Positions 5,754 through 7,463 of a stretch of DNA of 7,463 nucleotides are shown here, piece after piece; within the stretch, counting starts at the first letter, position 1, and each line of letters starts with the position of its first letter. Source of the DNA: an uncultured Clostridia bacterium (GTDB lineage: Bacteria > Bacillota > Clostridia > Oscillospirales > Oscillospiraceae); contig CAMNHH010000105.1 in the NCBI GenBank assembly GCA_946539175.1, forward strand, positions 1-7,463, read 5' to 3'. Under the pieces are notes generated by a model that worked only from the letters and a program-made list of their open reading frames with translations, was not told the DNA's origin and did not search any database. The translations under genes and the position numbers were made by a program.

Positions 5754-6808
5754 TCCAACGGCTGCTGGTCTGCCGGAGCCGAGGCTTCGACCCCTATGAG
5801 AACCTGGCCCTGGAGGAGGCTCTGCTTCACCGGGTGGGGGAGGGGGAGCTGATTCTCTATCTCTGGCAGAATGAACGCACCGTGGTGATCGGCAGAAATC
5901 AAAATCCCTGGAAGGAATGCAGAACCGCCCTCCTCGCGGAGGAGGGCGGTCACCTGGCCCGCCGCCTCTCCGGCGGCGGCGCTGTTTTTCACGACCTGGG
6001 GAATTTGAACTTCACCTTTCTCATGAACGAGGCGGATTACGATCTGCCCCGGCAGCTGGCGGTGCTGGAGCGGGCCTGCCGGAGCCTGGGCATCCCGGCC
6101 CAACGCTCCGGCCGCAACGACCTGCTGGCCGACGGCCGCAAATTCTCCGGCAACGCCTTTTACAAGCACAACGGCAAGGCCTACCACCACGGCACCCTGA
6201 TGGTGGACGTGGACCTGGAGCGGGTCCAGCGCTATCTCAGCCCCTCCAAGGCCAAGCTGGCCGCCAAGGGCGTGGACTCCGTCCGCTCCCGGGTGGTGAA
6301 TCTGCGGGAGTTCGTCCCCGATCTGACCATCCCCCGGCTTGCCGACGCCCTGATCGCCGCCCTGGCGGAGGTCTATGCTGTAGCGCCGGCTATCAGCCGG
6401 CCCGACGAGGCAGCAGCTTTCCAGGCTTGTCATTCTGAGCGCAGCGAAGAATCCGTCCCCTTTCCATCCGTCCAAGCCCTCAGCCCCAACGAATTTGACC
6501 TGCGGGGGCTGACGGAGAAATATGCCTCCGACGCCTGGCTCTACGGCCCGAAGCTGCCCTTTACCCTCTCCGTGGAGGACCGTTTCCCCTGGGGCGGCGT
6601 GGAAATCCAATTACAAGTGGAATCCGGCGTCGTCCGGTCCGCCAGGGTCTACACCGACGCCATGGACGAGACACTGGCCGAAAGACTGGAGCGGAGCCTG
6701 GTCGGCAGCGCCTTCCGCGGCGAAGCGCTGGAGGAGCGCCTTCAAGGCGCTGCTCTGCCGGACCGGCAAGCAGCGGATCTGCGATCCCTGCTGCGCAAAG
6801 CCCTGTAG
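5750..6808 (+). CDS. lplA: lipoate-protein ligase A, with repeat-derived insert
   Basis: LplA activates free lipoate with ATP to lipoyl-AMP and transfers it to a carrier-protein lysine; here the obvious client is GcvH Lys63. The catalytic half is intact: NLALEEALL (18-26), WQNERTVVIGRNQNPWKEC (39-57), ARRLSGGGAVFHDLGNLNFTF (70-90) and GRNDLLADGRKFSGNAFYKHNGKAYHHGTLMVD (121-153), where Lys131 matches the catalytic lysine. The C-terminal accessory domain starts near KYASDAWLYG (257-266). Between them, residues about 210-249 look like an insert. DNA for 210-219 is a hairpin repeat and DNA for 227-235 (CHSERSEES) is an interspersed repeat, both read in frame. The 352 residues are longer than the roughly 330 I expect. 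The ATG overlaps the gcvPB stop by 4 nt, showing translational coupling. The stop codon lies inside a second copy of the hairpin repeat, so the C-terminus may have been reset. The insert sits in the linker, so the enzyme is probably active. Confidence 0.93.
   Translation: MIQRLLVCRSRGFDPYENLALEEALLHRVGEGELILYLWQNERTVVIGRNQNPWKECRTALLAEEGGHLARRLSGGGAVFHDLGNLNFTFLMNEADYDLPRQLAVLERACRSLGIPAQRSGRNDLLADGRKFSGNAFYKHNGKAYHHGTLMVDVDLERVQRYLSPSKAKLAAKGVDSVRSRVVNLREFVPDLTIPRLADALIAALAEVYAVAPAISRPDEAAAFQACHSERSEESVPFPSVQALSPNEFDLRGLTEKYASDAWLYGPKLPFTLSVEDRFPWGGVEIQLQVESGVVRSARVYTDAMDETLAERLERSLVGSAFRGEALEERLQGAALPDRQAADLRSLLRKAL
5924..5950. repeat. perfect 12-bp inverted repeat inside lplA
   Basis: ACCGCCCTCCTC (5924-5935) and GAGGAGGGCGGT (5939-5950) are exact reverse complements around a GCG spacer. 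The RNA would form a very stable hairpin within the codons for residues about 59-67, just before the catalytic RRLSGGG loop. No T-run follows, so it is not an intrinsic terminator. The encoded protein aligns with the family here without an apparent insert, so this looks like codon choice or base composition rather than an inserted element. Confidence 0.8.
6378..6404 (+). repeat. short hairpin repeat, copy 1 (CTGTAGC lead-in), inside lplA
   Basis: The lead-in CTGTAGC (6378-6384) is followed by 7-bp arms GCCGGCT (6385-6391) and AGCCGGC (6395-6401) around the 3-nt loop ATC, then CCG. Copy 2 at 6803-6826 has the same lead-in, arm length and loop length but different arm sequence. Here it is read in frame as part of residues 210-219 of LplA. 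From memory, similar hairpins with variable stems are scattered in gut Clostridia genomes. Confidence 0.7.
6428..6454. repeat. CHSERSEES-encoding interspersed repeat inside lplA
   Basis: Starting at TGTCATTCTGAGCGCAGCGA (6428-6447) and ending AGAATCC, this 27-nt stretch has inverted ends ATTCT (6432-6436) and AGAAT (6448-6452). It reads in frame as CHSERSEES, LplA residues 227-235. I recall this DNA motif, and the peptide, from many unrelated predicted proteins across Bacillota and other phyla, where it marks a dispersed short repeat. Only one copy is in this window, so its repeat nature cannot be shown from the window alone. Confidence 0.75.
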
Positions 6809-6826
6809 CGGCGCACAGTGTGCGCC
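6803..6826 (+). repeat. short hairpin repeat, copy 2, at the lplA stop codon
   Basis: CTGTAGC (6803-6809) is followed by arms GGCGCAC (6810-6816) and GTGCGCC (6820-6826) around the loop AGT. Its geometry is the same as copy 1. The TAG in the lead-in is the lplA stop codon (6806-6808). The sequence after the hairpin (AAGCCGTCAACAG) has no T-run, so termination here is unlikely. It could slow 3'-end decay or reduce read-through to the acetyltransferase gene. Confidence 0.72.
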
Positions 6827-6863
6827 AAGCCGTCAACAGAAAACAGAACGAGAGGTAATTGCC

Positions 6864-7439
6864 ATGATCCCGGAAATCGACGTCAGCAGCGTGACGCTGC
6901 GGACCCCGCGGCTGATCCTTCGCCCCTGGCGGCAGACGGATCTGGAGGATTTTTATGCCTACGCCTCCGTTCCGGGGGTCGGCCCCATGGCGGGCTGGAA
7001 CCCCCATGAGAACCGGGAGGAATCTCAAAGGATTCTGGATCGCTTCATCAGCGGCAGGAAGACCTTCGCCCTGGAATATCAGGGCAGGGTCGTGGGCTCC
7101 CTGGGCGTGGAGCGCTACGACGAGGAACAATACCCGGAATTTGCCGCACAGCGGGTCCGATCGCTGGGCTTCGTTCTGGCGAAGGACTGCTGGGGCCTGG
7201 GTCTGATGCCGGAGGCAGCCAAGGCGGTCATCCGCTGGCTCTTCGAGGAAATGGACCTGGACATCATCCTTTGCGGCCATTTCCTCTGGAATCGACAGTC
7301 CCTGCGGGTCCAGGAAAAGTGCGGCTTCCGCCATTACGATTTCGGCGTCTTCCACACCAAAACCGGCAGGGCCGAGGACCATGAGCTCCGCATCCTGACC
7401 CGGGAGGACTGGCTGCGCCTGCGGGACAAGAGCCTGTGA
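6864..7439 (+). CDS. GNAT family N-acetyltransferase (RimJ/RimL type)
   Basis: This 191-residue protein belongs to the acetyl-CoA-dependent GNAT acetyltransferases that resemble the ribosomal-protein alanine acetyltransferases RimJ and RimL. It opens with the usual TPRLILRPWRQTDLEDFYAY (14-33). The acetyl-CoA region follows as LGFVLAKDCWGLGLMPEAA (101-119), where CWGLGLM replaces the R/Q-x-x-G-x-G/A signature, then RWLFEEMDLDII (124-135). The C-terminal N-x-x-S-x-x-V-x-E-K-C-G-F is at 143-155. The substrate cannot be told; this subfamily also acetylates small molecules and antibiotics. The ATG at 6864 has AGAGGT at 6851-6856, 7 nt upstream, and the family match begins there. It lies 55 bp after lplA with no evident promoter or terminator between them, so it may be read as the last gene of the gcv operon, although the hairpin repeat in the gap could reduce this. 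Confidence 0.9.
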   Translation: MIPEIDVSSVTLRTPRLILRPWRQTDLEDFYAYASVPGVGPMAGWNPHENREESQRILDRFISGRKTFALEYQGRVVGSLGVERYDEEQYPEFAAQRVRSLGFVLAKDCWGLGLMPEAAKAVIRWLFEEMDLDIILCGHFLWNRQSLRVQEKCGFRHYDFGVFHTKTGRAEDHELRILTREDWLRLRDKSL

Positions 7440-7446
7440 TAACAGC

Positions 7447-7462
7447 ACAAATCGGGATTTGT
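7447..7462. other. inverted repeat after the acetyltransferase, cut by the window end
   Basis: ACAAATC (7447-7453) and GATTTGT (7456-7462) are reverse complements separated by only GG, so a real hairpin would use six pairs and a CGGG loop. It starts 7 nt after the stop codon. It could be the start of a terminator or of another interspersed repeat, but the sequence stops one base later and no T-run can be seen. Confidence 0.4.
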
Positions 7463-7463
7463 C

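Noticed and set aside
6405..6515. Frameshift or pseudogene in lplA because of the odd middle segment
   Set aside because: The frame is continuous, and family sequence resumes in the same frame at KYASDAWLYG; an in-frame insert explains the segment.
1..7463. Undescribed defence, phage or mobile gene system
   Set aside because: All complete genes belong to recognised housekeeping families. No transposase, integrase, CRISPR repeat array, toxin-antitoxin pair or reverse transcriptase is visible.

Overview
The window looks like chromosomal DNA from a GC-rich Bacillota, most likely a gut-type member of class Clostridia near Oscillospiraceae. This is an inference from four things: strong AGGAGG-type ribosome binding sites, a glycine decarboxylase split into two subunit genes, a tandem glycine riboswitch with a transcription terminator, and short interspersed repeats of a kind I recall from that group. 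No 16S or other taxonomic marker is present.

Left part (minus strand, 1-945). A beta-class carbonic anhydrase gene (945 down to 304) is followed 30 bp later by the first 91 codons of a LUD-domain (lactate-utilisation type) protein that runs off the left edge. A near-consensus promoter (TTGACG, 17 bp, TATAAT on the minus strand) lies just upstream of the carbonic anhydrase.

Divergent intergenic region (946-1360). It holds the minus-strand promoter, a plus-strand promoter with a perfect TTGACA, and a tandem glycine riboswitch with a kink-turn-like leader/linker helix. A very strong intrinsic terminator follows, and its 5' arm overlaps the closing helix of the second aptamer. The arrangement predicts an ON switch: glycine stabilises the aptamer, the terminator cannot form, and the gcv operon is read.

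Main operon (plus strand, 1361-6808, possibly to 7439). The order is gcvT, gcvH, gcvPA, gcvPB, lplA, then a GNAT acetyltransferase. From gcvH to lplA the genes abut or overlap (0 nt gap, 1 nt and 4 nt overlaps). Together they encode the T, H and P components of the glycine cleavage system and a lipoate-protein ligase that can load lipoate on GcvH. The L protein (dihydrolipoamide dehydrogenase) is not in the window and must come from elsewhere.

Oddities cluster in and after lplA. Two short hairpin repeats share the lead-in CTGTAGC and the same geometry but have different stem sequences. One lies inside the lplA reading frame and the other supplies the lplA stop codon. A separate repeat encoding CHSERSEES is also inserted in frame, and a perfect 12-bp inverted repeat sits in the catalytic half. 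I see no phage, transposase, CRISPR or defence genes. The system itself is well known; the less familiar points are the degenerate second aptamer, the repeat-expanded ligase, the glycine-controlled lplA and the neighbouring carbonic anhydrase.
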